This document shows positions 12,717 to 23,353 of a stretch of 64,000 nucleotides of DNA, piece after piece. Position 1 is the stretch's first letter. Every line of letters starts with the position of its first letter. Source of the stretch: Narthecium ossifragum. Lineage: Eukaryota > Streptophyta > Magnoliopsida > Dioscoreales > Nartheciaceae. Under the pieces are notes generated by a model. It saw nothing but the letters and a program-made list of their open reading frames with translations, was not told the DNA's origin and made no database searches. The stretch covers positions 17,030,502-17,094,501 of the forward strand of contig OY986972.1 of NCBI GenBank assembly GCA_963920575.1, written 5' to 3'. A program made the position numbers and the translations under genes.

Positions 12717-13625
12717 TATTCGGGGGGCGTGCAATAGCTAATAAGCTATTGCAGCGTGCAATAGTAGATCCTCGCCGTGCATCCCTATCTACTTAACAAG
12801 AACGGCCAGGATTCCATCGTGGTAAAAGGGCAGAAGGGCTGGCAGGACCCACCACGTTTTCACCCTCGATCCCCGATAAATCGAATCACGAGATGAGCGA
12901 TGTTGTCTCCCCTCTCGCCGCCTTCTCTCCCAACTCGCCGGCATCAAGAGAACTTTTCTTCTCTCCTCTCTAGATCACCATCGGAGAGAGGTCAACCGAA
13001 AGGATCGGTGAGAGAGGGCTGCAATAGAAAGGGGTCCGGCCAAATCCAGTCTCCGCGTGGATCCGCACTCGGCCGACGACTCCAGACGGGGTTTCGATGA
13101 GAATCTTGTTGGCATCATCTCCGGCGAGTAGCCGGAGAACTTCTCCCTCACCTTTTGAGTTCAGAGTGCTTGAAGCTCGTCTTGAATAGCCTTGTAAGTT
13201 TTTTCTTCTTTTTTTTTAGCCTTCTACTTTTGAATGGTTAATTTATGAGGTGACTGAAGTACTGCTTAGTGCTCTGATCAAAACATTGCAAAATGTTATG
13301 TCATCTAAAGCTTCATTCATATCATTGAGACGTCTATATTTTGAAATGAGGATGAGCAATTGTAGAACTTAGCCAAGTTTGATTGAAGAGTTTGTCCAAT
13401 TTCCATTGGAGGAATCTAGAAAAAAAAATGTATGATGACAGGGGTGAAAAGGGATTTCGAAGCATGAAAGAATATTGGTACTTAGAACCAATTTAAAAGG
13501 TTTCTGAATGGACAACTTGATAAACATCCATAGACCGTAAATTGATGGAATACAATTTGAAAATCATTATACACGACTTCCATCTGCTATTGTATCTTAT
13601 TGGAGTTGATATTTTGGTTTACCAG

Positions 13626-13691
13626 GCTGATACCTTGGAGAAAGAGGCATACCCAGCTTTAGACGAGTTGACTTTTAAATTCAGCACACTC
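13626..13691 (+). pseudogene. MRS2/MGT magnesium transporter exon fragment, left arm
   Basis: The frame reads ADTLEKEAYPALDELTFK and then FSTL, matching the conserved (E)AYPALDELTSKISTL stretch of plant MRS2/MGT (CorA-type) magnesium transporters, which lies in the long cytosolic or matrix helix. An AG (13624-13625) precedes it, so an exon boundary seems to be kept. The next family residues (NLERVRRLKS) are absent and the frame runs into unrelated sequence. A near-identical copy lies inverted in the right arm at 24298-24363. It is a captured fragment, not a gene. Confidence 0.7.
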
Positions 13692-13863
13692 ATATCTTGT
13701 ACATGGTTTTGTTTCCATGATATTTTATTGTTGAAAGAGTGCTTCTATCCCTTCCAGATTTAAGGATATTAAAGGAAAATAATCGACTATTAGAAATCAA
13801 TTTTGTAGTTTAAATCTTTACCATTTTCAGCTGAAATGGATCATCTTTTTTTATCATCTATAG

Positions 13864-13980
13864 TTGGAAGCAGAAATGATGAGGACAGGATTGAGTTCCT
13901 TCTATCTGAAGTCAAGGGCATGGACATTACCAAGGGTAGCACCTACTGGAGGTGCAGGTGGTGCTGCAGCGGGCTCCTAG
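13864..13980 (+). pseudogene. 60S acidic ribosomal protein P2 fragment
   Basis: After an AG at 13862-13863 the frame reads VGSRNDEDRIEFLLSEVKG then MDIT, the family's VGAEANDDRIELLLSEVKGKDITE segment with substitutions. It is followed in another frame by VAPTGGAGGAAAGS and a TAG (13978-13980), which matches the alanine/glycine hinge of P2. The residues between (ELIASGREKLASVP) are deleted, so it is a broken capture. P2 belongs to the ribosomal stalk that recruits elongation factors; this fragment lacks the N-terminal dimerisation part and the acidic C-terminal tail. It lies in the element interior, next to the left arm. Confidence 0.7.
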
Positions 13981-14641
13981 TTGAAGTCTTAATTTATAAT
14001 TTGTAATGCTGAACCTGGATTGAAGGAAGACGAGAATTGAAGCTTCGCAAGTTGAAGCTTAGCGATATATTGGAGTTAATGTCCTGAAAGAGTCTTAGAT
14101 GACATATAAGTGTCCTGAAATATTTGTGATACAATCAGCTTTTATGTTCTATGAAAACTCAGCAGTAGCTCTTATGTGTTGCATGATCTGAACTAATACT
14201 GCCCTTTAATACAATGAGCTTTTATCTCAAATGTGAATACAATAAACTTGTCTCCAATATGAATTGTCCAGTAAAACAAGTTTTGAATATGAATGTAATA
14301 CATTGCATTCATGTACATCATTCTTGCACACCATGAAATACATTCAAAGTATGCTTAAAAGCTAAACAACAAGACTGACATTGGCAATTGGGACATTCAC
14401 AATATAATCCATTCCATTCATACTTTTTGTGCAAATTATAATCCAATACTAACGTTACCAAAGTTGGATTGAGATCTTCATAAAAGTTTTGAGATCTTCA
14501 CTCATTCTAATACACTATAAATCTGAACATTAAGTACATAACAAATAAAACAAGAATAGCTCGTGAGATCTTCACAAACAATCCAAGTGAGCAATGAGTC
14601 TCTTTAAACTAAAAGCAAGCTCCATGATTTCATGGTTGAAT

Positions 14642-14830
14642 TCAGCTTTTTTTTCCGACATTGGCCTTTGTTGCAAGTATTTTTCCTCCCAAGGCATCAA
14701 GGCTCTTCATATTTAAGCTCTCAAATGATATGCATTCCGTTGCCTTGATTAGAGCAGGGCAGAAGCTACACTGACCAACTGGTGGCACAGGTACTTTCAC
14801 CATCTTCGGTTTCTGTGGGAAGGAAAAAAT
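14642..14830 (-). pseudogene. unidentified captured coding fragment
   Basis: The minus strand has an open stretch beginning QKPKMVKVPVPPVGQCSFC and containing a CSFCPAL pair of cysteines, then KATECISFESLNMKS and LDALGGKILATKANVGKKS. Its composition and conserved-looking spacing are protein-like, and it sits just downstream of the ALY-like fragment on the same strand, separated by a GTAAGC donor-like site. I do not recognise the family. It may be the next exon of the same captured gene or a separate capture. Confidence 0.3.
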
Positions 14831-14900
14831 GAAATAAACTAGAGCTTTCATGCCAAAATTACATGATTTCAACAGAAAATAATACTTCATAGAAGCTTAC

Positions 14901-15040
14901 CTGATCATTGGCATCTTTTAGCTGCAAAAGAACCATTGCATACTGCTTTTTGAAGTGTTCTAAATCTTAATAAGATAGCCATCTTTTTGTTTCCCATACA
15001 CTTCTTCATTCATGTGCTTTAGCTCTCTCAATAATGCTTC
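14901..15040 (-). pseudogene. ALWAYS EARLY (LIN-9-like) exon fragment
   Basis: The exon lies between a CAG acceptor (ending 15041) and a GTAAGC donor (starting 14900). It reads EALLRELKHMNEEVYGKQKD then GYLIK and, after a one-base frameshift, DLEHFKKQYAMVLLQLKDAN then DQ. Plant ALWAYS EARLY proteins (LIN-9 homologues of MuvB/DREAM-type complexes) have a very similar segment, including FKKQYA.VLVQL..AN(D/E)QV. The assignment rests on remembered family sequence and one exon, so it is moderate at best. The frameshift and missing neighbours show that it is a captured relic inside the Pack-MULE. Confidence 0.45.
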
Positions 15041-15372
15041 CTGCATTGGTAGAGAAGAAGCATCAGAAGACTTAAATCATAACTAATAAACCATGTGGAT
15101 CTGCCTGTCCACAACTTGCTAATGCTAAAACCTTCAAAAAATACTAGCAATATGTATGCATCATTTGTCAATAAAAGTTAAAAATCAGATGACTTGATCA
15201 GTCCAACTTAGAATACCTTGTGTGAATGCTAATTTCACATCAAAGACCTTATTGGATTCAGGTTCAGTTCTTAAAGCTTCAGTTCATAAATCACACATCT
15301 GGAAGAGACCTGGAGAGACATACAAAATACTAGGGGTGAGCAAATATATTATAGACCACACAAATGAACCAA

Positions 15373-17111
15373 TGATACGACTTGAAAAGTGTCGTTCCTT
15401 AACAAGTCTAACCAAAATTACAAATTTATAATCAAACTACTAACCAACTACTTTAAGGATAGATAGCAGTGAGTCCGAGTCGAATCCACAGGGAATGCAT
15501 AGGAAAATAATTAAACTACTAAACTCAATCTAAGTATCCCTACCAACAAGTTGGAAAAAGATTTAGAATTAAAATGAACCTAATACTAAAGAATTAATAA
15601 ATAAGAGAAAAGATACCAGGGAATTCTTAATCAATAACCAGGATTCTACCAGGTGTTTCTAATATCAGGGCATGCAAACACGATGAATGGCTTTCTAATA
15701 GTTGATAAGTGAATGGCTAGTTCTTCTTATCACTCAACAAGTTCTGTTTAGGATTCCTTGTTGGCAAGAACAATTATCTAATTATCAGTGACCGAATGAT
15801 TAGTTACGTTCACTGCTAATGAACCCTCTTATTAGGATGAATTCATCGCAAGTAATAGTAAGGATATGAATTTAGGTGTGAGATCAAGATGAATTTACCA
15901 TCTTGATGGCCAAATCTACAAAGATAAGATGCATGAAGGATTAGGGATGGAACGTAGTGGGACTAGCACTACTATAGTGGGACTAGCACTATACAATCCC
16001 TAATCATGAACAAGATTCCATCCGAGATATCATGGGACTAGCATGATCCTCTTATTTGGATGAATCCAATCCACGCCCTAACATACACAAGCTCTAGAAT
16101 CAAGTGCAAGCAAGAACGATCCAAACATCCAGCAAGAAATCAACACCAAGATATTGGAAAATATAATCAATCCATATAAGCCAAACAATCATGTATACAA
16201 GCCCTAGATCTCATAAATCTATAATAGAAATCTTAGTTACATCATAAGAATCCCATGGTAAAAAGTTAGCTACTCATCTTTAGGGTTTGATCCATAGATG
16301 AAGGTTGATGAAGCTCTTCCGCCATGGATTTCCTCCCAAAGATCTATAAATAAAAGTTAAAAAGAAGAAAGAAATTGTTCTCCCTCTCCAAGAGAGAAGA
16401 AAGACAATGAAAACCCCTAAAAGATGCCTATTTATAGCCTAGGTATCCACCTTAACTCGGATTAGATCTTGACCCTTGATTTTGCTTGATAAATATCAAG
16501 GAAACGGTCATTTTCGAGACCGATCGATCGAACTATGAGTGTCCGATCGATCGGGTGAATAAAAATCGTCAATTTCTCACTTTTCCCGAGTCTGATCGAT
16601 CGAACTACGGGTGTCCGATCGATCGGACTCAGTAGGAGTGATAGTTGGATCGATCGGTAGGTGAATAGCTGAAAAAATATACTTCTGTGAGGTTTCTGCA
16701 TAGTCCGATCGATCGGACTCTGGGGGTCGGATCGATCGGACCTTTCAGCGGATTTACTGCTTGCCATCCAGACTGCGCTATCGGTACTAAAACTACCGTA
16801 ACTTCTTCTAGGAAACTCGGAATCACGAACCATAAAATTCTCCAGAAACTAGACTTCAAGAGCTTTCCAACCATATATGGCTCATCATCTGGTTCTTCCT
16901 GAGCAGGTACAGGTTAATTTTCAAAGCCAATCCATCTTCATTCCTTTGCTCCTAGCATGTCTTTATTTGTCCGTTTTAGCACCAAACATGATCTAATCGT
17001 CATTGAAGGCTCTTATACCTGAAATACATCATAGACTATCAAAATAGCATTGCTCAGAGACTAACAAGACCTCGTTCAAAGGGTGATTTGTGCACTTTTC
17101 AAGTCTTATCA
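15373..17111 (-). repeat. 3' LTR (left copy)
   Basis: 1,739 bp, TG...CA, with short imperfect inverted ends. It holds two units of the 20-bp repeat ACTATAGTGGGACTAGCACT near 15955-16000 and seven GATCGATC palindromes at 16520-16745. The five bases to its left are ACCAA; no matching TSD exists because the far end of the composite is truncated. Confidence 0.9.
16518..16746. repeat. CGATCGATCG palindrome array in LTR
   Basis: Seven copies of GATCGATC, most inside CCGATCGATCGG or CCGATCGATCGAA, fall in about 230 bp, spaced 20-55 bp. The same array is present in the right LTR (about 22416-22644) and partly in the third LTR (about 23366-23572). The spacing and self-complementary core look like protein-binding sites or hairpin-forming elements, but no role is shown by the sequence. 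The short frames reading PIDRT/RSIGL are by-products of the repeat. Confidence 0.75.
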
Positions 17112-17124
17112 CACCCCCCAACTT
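17112..17124 (-). other. polypurine tract
   Basis: AAGTTGGGGGGTG on the minus strand lies directly before the left LTR, the usual place for the plus-strand primer of LTR elements. The same tract recurs beside the right LTR at 23010-23022. Confidence 0.8.
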
Positions 17125-19212
17125 GATCTTTGCTAGTCCTCGAGCAAAGCAAACAAAAATTAAAAATAAAGCAGTAAATCTAACTAGCCACTTTCGTAGG
17201 TCTCACAATTGCATTTAGCATGTGCAACAAGCCTTTAAACCCCTGGGTGGCCCCAGTGGAGGAGTTATAGTCTCCTGAGGGTTTCCAGTGATGATACCCA
17301 CAAACATCTATACATCCCCTTTAACATGTCATCAGAACTCCACTATAATACTCATTAATTCCAATGCATCAACCAGAAATAATATCCATGAATATATTCT
17401 TCAATTCATATTCACATAAAAGTAGAGCAAATCAAAACATGTCATAGCACAGTTCCAATACTTCAACATATTTAATCATGATTCAAAAATAACTTTGACT
17501 CTCCAGTGTGTGAATTTGGTTTCACATGTATCAGAGTATCCATTATATCCAAGCATTTAACTATTCAAGATCACAATTCTAAGCAAGCACATATTTTCCA
17601 CTTATCACATAACAATCCCTGTTCTTTTTCTTTTCTTTTTTTTCTTTTTTTTTTCTTTTCTTTTTTCACAAGGCTCTTCAACTGTTTTACGCGAACAACA
17701 CGCTGGTTAGGCACATTGCCCGGTTACTAAGTTGAAGTCTTTTTTCTCATTGTTAGGCAATTCAACTGTTTTACGCGAACAACACGCTGATTAGGCACAT
17801 TGCCCGGTTACTAAGTTGAACCCCTACACTTTTCATGCACATATACTTTTTGCTGACAGAAAATTGCATGTGTTCATGTATCTTCTGTGACATGTCCTCG
17901 AATTGTAAATCTATTCTAGTCTCAGGCTCAGAATCTAACTTCAACTCCTAAACATGTGAAAGTGCTCAAGTGCAATAAGATTTGTCAAGTTATCCCTAAA
18001 TCATGGTAAAAGTGTTAAAGTATAGAACTCATGTCATGCATAGCTAAATTTACTAAATCTTATATGATATATAAATTTCTGAATAATTCATAAGATAAAT
18101 TTCTAAATCAAGCATCTTTATCAATAAATCTCATAATTTCATTCTTCTGACATAATCTAGAGGATGTATAATAGTTGGTTATCATAAAATAAATAAATAA
18201 ACATGAATTCCTAGAATTCTACCCCCCCAACTTAAATGTAATTGTCCCCAATTACACTAAGTCATAAAAAGACAGCCAAGTAGATAGGGTAGAGATAACC
18301 TGAGATGCTTCATACGAAAAAGTAACCTTGATGATAAAAAGATAACACAATCGCAGATCAAGGTTAGGCGTGAAAACCAAGAAATAGAGTGATGGCTCCC
18401 AGGTGTGCATGCGACTGCATAGATGCCCTGTAAAAATAAAGAAGGAATACCCCGTGATGCATTAATGGAATATAAGGAATAGGCATGAAAATTGGAGAAA
18501 AATTTGGCAGCATTTCCTCTATTTATGTAATAAGCCCAAGGGCTGTACAAACATTCATCACAATGACAGAAATAGAAAAACTACTATCCCGAGCTGCACC
18601 TGCATCACACAATATAAAATTCAGCCACTCCCACAAATACAGATTAGCACATTCAGCTTCCTGCACGCCCGGGTACACCCTCCCATATCCAAAAGGCAAT
18701 ATATATAATGTCAAGCCAAGACAAAAGAGACAACGGAAGAAGGACGACTGGATAGATACGGATCGATCCGTCTAGAAGTAGGACTATCGATCCGACACGA
18801 AGTGAGGGAAGAACTCAACAGTAGGAAACAGAGGAAGGGAGAAAGACTCAATAAACCCAGTGGGATAGAAGGAAGGAAGACGATTTGGAAAACACGAACA
18901 CAAGGATGAGAAGAGAAGGGAAACATAGAAGAGGGTGTGGTGGACGCCGGCCATGGTTGCCGGCGTCATTGGTCGGAACTCATGGCGAAAGCCATGGGTG
19001 CCGCCGGTGGCTAAGAAACAGAGGAAGCACGGATAGTAGAGGAGGAAGGAACACGGAGGAGAGGATCGGTGATGTCGGAGGACACCGGCGTCGGAGGAGG
19101 CGTTGTCGATGGTGGGATAGGCTGGAGAGCAGATATTGCTCAATTGCTCAAGAGATGGGTTGCCTCCCATCAAGCGCTTGGTTTACCGTCTCAAGCTCGA
19201 CACCATGCAAGC
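17125..19212. other. non-coding internal region of the LTR element
   Basis: This stretch between the gag-like ORF and the polypurine tract has no long frame. It contains a direct duplication (about 17685-17740 and 17760-17816) built on CAACTGTTTTACGCGAACAA and TTGCCCGGTTACTAAGTTGAA, separated by a T-rich spacer, and a long pyrimidine run near 17625-17665. The part from 18880 to 19130 is GC-richer with scattered short frames that show no homology I recognise. It occupies the place where pol would be expected. Confidence 0.6.
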
Positions 19213-20955
19213 TCAACTAAAATTGAATTTGGGTGGTCGGTGGTTCCAGGTGAAGAAATACATGGACCGAAGAATAGAGAAGACATGCAAACACGATCCA
19301 TCAAAGACAAAGGAAAAGTCCCATATAATGAAAGCATTACAAATTGTAGTCAGTGGCCAATCATCATCTTGCAAATCATGCGTTGCAATAACTCTGTCCA
19401 TCATCAGATAGGCTTTTGGTGGCCTATGGTTTAAGGTGTAGAAATACATGCGCTGAAGGATGGAGAGGAGGTGCAAACATGCTTTATCAAAGAAGAAAGG
19501 AGAATTCATGGCAAATAATTCATTATAAGCGTTAGGTGTTGGCCAATTATCATCTTTCAAGCCACGGATTTCAATAAATGGAGTCATCATCAAGTAGTCT
19601 TTTGGCGGCCGATGATTTGAAGTAAAGAAATACATGGTCCGAAGAAGAGTAAAGTCATGCAGACATGCTTCATCACAGAAGAAGGGAATGTTCGTAATAA
19701 ACAAAGTACTTGAAAGACAAAAAGTCTTGCATAAATCTTCGATGAAGCTACAATCAAATTCAGCATGATCTAAGAAATTCGGAAAAACAAGATTTGGTAC
19801 CTCACAATGTTCAACAAGTGTGGATGAAGTAAAGGGTAGAGGCTCAAAGTGAGGTTTCCTAAAGGAGGTCTCACAAGGATTATCCAAGTCATCACAAACA
19901 TCATCCGTCACATCAAAGATCGACATGTTATTTGTACAAGAAACTTCATCAATATATGCATCACGATTCGGTAAGTCCTCATAAAAATCTTCATGAACCG
20001 GCAAATTAATATCATAAGAATCATCCTCCTCAAGGTTTGATTTATTCTCATAAAAACCTTCATAGGCCGGCATAATAATATCATCATGACTCATGGGAGG
20101 TATCAAATCATGCATGCATTCCTCAATACCATTATCATCAAGAAGCGCCGGAGGGACCGATTCATTCACATCACAAGGCGTATTATCATCGAAAGTATCA
20201 CGAACCGGTAATACCTCAAAAGGAATCTCATCGTGGCATGTATCATAAACATTGGTAAGATGAGCATCACTCTCATCATCATCAACATCAGAAATAATAT
20301 GAGGCACCTGTCCTTTCATCCAATCAATATGTGTTGTCGACCACATATCATTAATAATATCATCACACATTGGCGAAACATCATTCAAATTATCATGAAC
20401 AAGTGAAGTCTCATTAGGAATCGTATAATTGCATGTGTCACTAACATTGGTAAATTGGGTATCACAAGTATCATCATTAGAACTAGGAAGTACCGACTCA
20501 TTCCCACACTCATCAACCTCATAATCATATGATTTCATCAAAGATGTGAGTTGCTCAATTTGGGCTTGTATGCTAGCTATTGATTGTGATTGAGAATGTA
20601 TAATTTCTTCTAAAGATGGGCCTACTTGTGCTTGTGATTCAAGGGGATTAAAAGGCTCATACCAATGTTGGGATGGTGGGTATTGTGTTTGAGGAAAATA
20701 AGATGGTTCAACACTAGGTGCATAGTATTGGTCCGGTATGCTTGAATCTTGTGGTTGAACATTATGAGGATAGTAACCTTGGAATTGCCAATAAGGGTAT
20801 TGATGATCACTCAAACCCGAATCATAGGTGTATGAATGCGAATCATATGTCGGGTTCGAGAAATCATAAGTATCATTAACATAAGCGGGTGCATAAGTAG
20901 ATGGTAAAAAATAATTGTTTAATGGGGCACATTGTGGCATATACTCATCGGCCAT
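19213..20955 (-). CDS. gag-like ORF of a non-autonomous LTR retrotransposon
   Basis: An intact 580-codon frame starts with ATG at 20955, about 250 bp after the primer-binding site. The N-terminal 120 residues are rich in Tyr, Pro, Gln and Ser (SYTYDSGLSDHQYPYWQFQG and similar). A short helix follows (SIASIQAQIEQLTSLMKSYD), then about 220 very acidic residues with repeated CD, DD and PxHEDFYE motifs. The C-terminal third contains three tandem units of about 62 residues, each with F(F/V)xDxxCLHxxxxLxxMYF(F/Y)TxNHRPPK (about residues 420-576). I see no zinc knuckle and no protease or polymerase motif. It is probably a structural or Gag-like protein used by a non-autonomous family, but that function is inferred from position only. 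The open frame and young LTRs suggest recent selection or recent insertion. Confidence 0.65.
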   Translation of the reverse strand: MADEYMPQCAPLNNYFLPSTYAPAYVNDTYDFSNPTYDSHSYTYDSGLSDHQYPYWQFQGYYPHNVQPQDSSIPDQYYAPSVEPSYFPQTQYPPSQHWYEPFNPLESQAQVGPSLEEIIHSQSQSIASIQAQIEQLTSLMKSYDYEVDECGNESVLPSSNDDTCDTQFTNVSDTCNYTIPNETSLVHDNLNDVSPMCDDIINDMWSTTHIDWMKGQVPHIISDVDDDESDAHLTNVYDTCHDEIPFEVLPVRDTFDDNTPCDVNESVPPALLDDNGIEECMHDLIPPMSHDDIIMPAYEGFYENKSNLEEDDSYDINLPVHEDFYEDLPNRDAYIDEVSCTNNMSIFDVTDDVCDDLDNPCETSFRKPHFEPLPFTSSTLVEHCEVPNLVFPNFLDHAEFDCSFIEDLCKTFCLSSTLFITNIPFFCDEACLHDFTLLRTMYFFTSNHRPPKDYLMMTPFIEIRGLKDDNWPTPNAYNELFAMNSPFFFDKACLHLLSILQRMYFYTLNHRPPKAYLMMDRVIATHDLQDDDWPLTTICNAFIIWDFSFVFDGSCLHVFSILRSMYFFTWNHRPPKFNFS

Positions 20956-21205
20956 GTATAACCAATCAAATAAACAAGGACCAAGTCAAAAAGTTAGAAA
21001 TACGTTACAAGCGGCTGGTCCAAGTACGAGACGACCGTCGTCGACTGTAAACCGTTGATTCTCCTCAAGTCGGCGTCTCCTAACAACAAGAAGATATAGC
21101 AATGTAAGTACGAATTTTTTTTTTTTCGTTTTTTTTTTAGGATATGAAAGGAAATTTATAAGGAATATTAGACTAAGCAAAGCAATTCAATCATCTCCTA
21201 TAGCA

Positions 21206-21224
21206 ATCCCCGGCAACGGCGCCA
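21206..21224 (-). other. primer-binding site, tRNA-Asp type
   Basis: On the minus strand the 19 bases TGGCGCCGTTGCCGGGGAT are complementary to the CCA end of plant tRNA-Asp(GUC). They start seven bases inside the LTR edge. This fixes the right LTR as the 5' LTR and the element as minus-strand. Confidence 0.85.
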
Positions 21225-21230
21225 AAATTT

Positions 21231-23009
21231 TGATACGACTTGAAAAGTGTCGTTCCTTAACAAGTCTAACCAAAATTACAAATTTATAATCAAACTACTA
21301 ACTAACTACTTTAAGGGTAGATAGCAGTGAGTCCGAGTCGAATCCACAGGGAATGCGTAGGAAAATAATTAAACTACTAAACTCAATCTAAGTATCCCTA
21401 CCAACAAGTTGGAAAAAGATTTAGAATTAAAATGAACCTAATACTAAAGAATTAATAAATAAGAGAAAAGATACCAGGGAATTCTTAATCAATAACCAGG
21501 ATTCTACCAGGTGTTTCTAATATCAGGGCATGCAAACACGATGAATGGCTTTCTAATAGTTGATAAGTGAATGGCTAGTTCTCCTTATCACTCAACAAGT
21601 TCTGTTTAGAATTCCTTGTTGGCAAGAACAATTATCTAATTATCAGTGACCGAATGATTAGTTACGTTCACTGCTAATGAACCCTCTTATTAGGATGAAT
21701 TCATCGCAAGTAATAGTAAGGATATAGATTTAGGTGTGAGATCAAGATGAATTTACCATCTTGATGGCCAAATCTACAAAGATAAGATGCATGAAGGATT
21801 AGGGATGGAACGTAGTGGGACTAGCACTACTATAGTGGGACTAGCACTACTATAGTGGGACTAGCACTACTATAGTGGGACTAGCACTATACAATCCCTA
21901 ATCACAAACAAGATTCCATCCGAGATATCATGGGACTAGCATGATCCTCTTATTTGGATGAATCCAATCCACGCCCTAACATACACAAGCTCTAGAATCA
22001 AGTGCAAGCAAGAACGATCCAAACATCCAGCAAGAAATCAACACCAAGATATTGAAAAATATAATCAATCCATATAAGCCAAACAATCATGTATACAAGC
22101 CCTAGATCTCATAAATCTATAATAGAAATCTTAGTTACATCATAAGAATCCCATGGTAAAAAGTTAGCTACTCATCTTTAGGGTTTGATCCATAGATGAA
22201 GGTTGATGAAGCTCTTCCGCCATGGATTTCCTCCCAAAGATCTATAAATAAAAGTTAAAAAGAAGAAAGAAATTGTTCTCCCTCTCCAAGAGAGAAGAAA
22301 GACCATGAAAACCCCTAAAAGATGCCTATTTATAGCCTAGGTATCCACCTTAACTCGGATTAGATCTTGACCCTTGATTTTGCTTGATAAATATCAAGGA
22401 AACGGTCATTTTCGAGACCGATCGATCGAACTATGAGTGTCCGATCGATCGGGTGAATAAAAATCGTCAATTTCTCACTTTTCCCGAGTCTGATCGATCG
22501 AACTACGGGTGTCCGATCGATCGGACTCAGTAGGAGTGATAGTTGGATCGATCGGTAGGTGAATAGCTGAAAAAATATACTTCTGTGAGGTTTCTGCATA
22601 GTCCGATCGATCGGACTCTGGGGGTCGGATCGATCGGACCTTTCAGCGGATTTACTGCTTGCCATCCAGACTGCGCTATCGGTACTAAAACTACCGTAAC
22701 TTCTTCTAGGAAACTCGGAATCACGAACCATAAAATTCTCCAGAAACTAGACCTCAAGAGCTTTCCAACCATATATGGCTCATCATCTGGTTCTTCCTGA
22801 GCAGGTACAGGTTAATTTTCAAAGCCAATCCATCTTCATTCCTTTGCTCCTAGCATGTCTTTATTTGTCCGTTTTAGCACCAAACATGATCTAATCGTCA
22901 TTGAAGGCTCTTATACCTGAAATACATCATAGACTATCAAAATAGCATTGCTCAGAGACTAACAAGACCTCGTTCAAAGGGTGATTTGTGCACTTTTCAA
23001 GTCTTATCA
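21231..23009 (-). repeat. 5' LTR (right copy)
   Basis: 1,779 bp, about 99% identical to the left LTR by eye. It carries four units of the 20-bp repeat near 21815-21890 against two in the left LTR, which accounts exactly for its extra 40 bp. It is bordered on the left by the tRNA-Asp primer site and on the right by a second polypurine tract. Confidence 0.9.
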
Positions 23010-23353
23010 CACCCCCCAACTTGATCTTTGCTAGTCCTCGAGCAAAGTAAACAAAAATTAAAAATAAAGCAGTAAATCTAACTAGCCACTTTCGTAGGTC
23101 TCACAATTGCACTTAGCATGTGCAACAAGCCTTTAAACCCCTGGGTGGCCCCAGTGGAGGAGTTATAGTCTCCTGAGGGTTTCCAGTGATGATACCCACA
23201 AACATCTATACATCCCCTTTAACATGTCATCAGAACTCCACTATAATACTCATTAATTCCAATGCATCAACCAGAAATAATATCCATGAATATATTCTTC
23301 AATTCATATTCACATAAAAGTAGAGCAAATCAAAACATGTCATAGCACAGTTC
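23010..23353 (-). mobile_element. extra internal segment beyond the 5' LTR
   Basis: From the polypurine tract to CATAGCACAGTTC these bases repeat 17112-17455 with only about two substitutions. An LTR with a primer site on one side and a polypurine tract on the other must have been shared by two tandem elements. The join at 23353 leads straight into the middle of an LTR. Confidence 0.85.

Larger units (their letters stand above)
13992..15372. other. Pack-MULE interior left of the LTR element
   Basis: Apart from the two minus-strand fragments at 14642-15040, this is AT-rich sequence without a coding signal. Near 15331 it has TAGGGGTGAGCAAAT, which resembles a hAT-type terminus such as the one at 39716, but no partner end was found. 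The LTR element begins at 15373. Confidence 0.5.
15373..23009 (-). mobile_element. Gypsy-type LTR retrotransposon, pol-less, minus orientation
   Basis: Two long terminal repeats (15373-17111 and 21231-23009) begin TGATACGACTTGAAAAGTG and end CACTTTTCAAGTCTTATCA on the plus strand. Beside the right LTR, at 21206-21224, is ATCCCCGGCAACGGCGCCA, the 3' end of plant tRNA-Asp, so minus-strand synthesis is primed there and the element reads leftward. Beside the left LTR is a polypurine tract (AAGTTGGGGGGTG on the minus strand). Between them is one long gag-like ORF (19213-20955) and about 2.1 kb of non-coding DNA. No protease, reverse transcriptase, RNase H or integrase is visible, so it is non-autonomous. 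LTRs differ by about 12 substitutions by eye plus one 40-bp length difference, so the insertion is fairly young. Confidence 0.9.

Noticed and set aside
16462..16833. Open frames reading SPIDRT/VRSIGL in the LTRs (also 22360-22731 and 23340-23591)
   Set aside because: They arise from the GATCGATC palindrome array, which is open in several frames on both strands, and they are not conserved as protein.
18885..19434. Arg/Gly-rich overlapping frames on the plus strand of the LTR element
   Set aside because: They run opposite to the element's own direction and overlap the end of the gag-like ORF; no homology.
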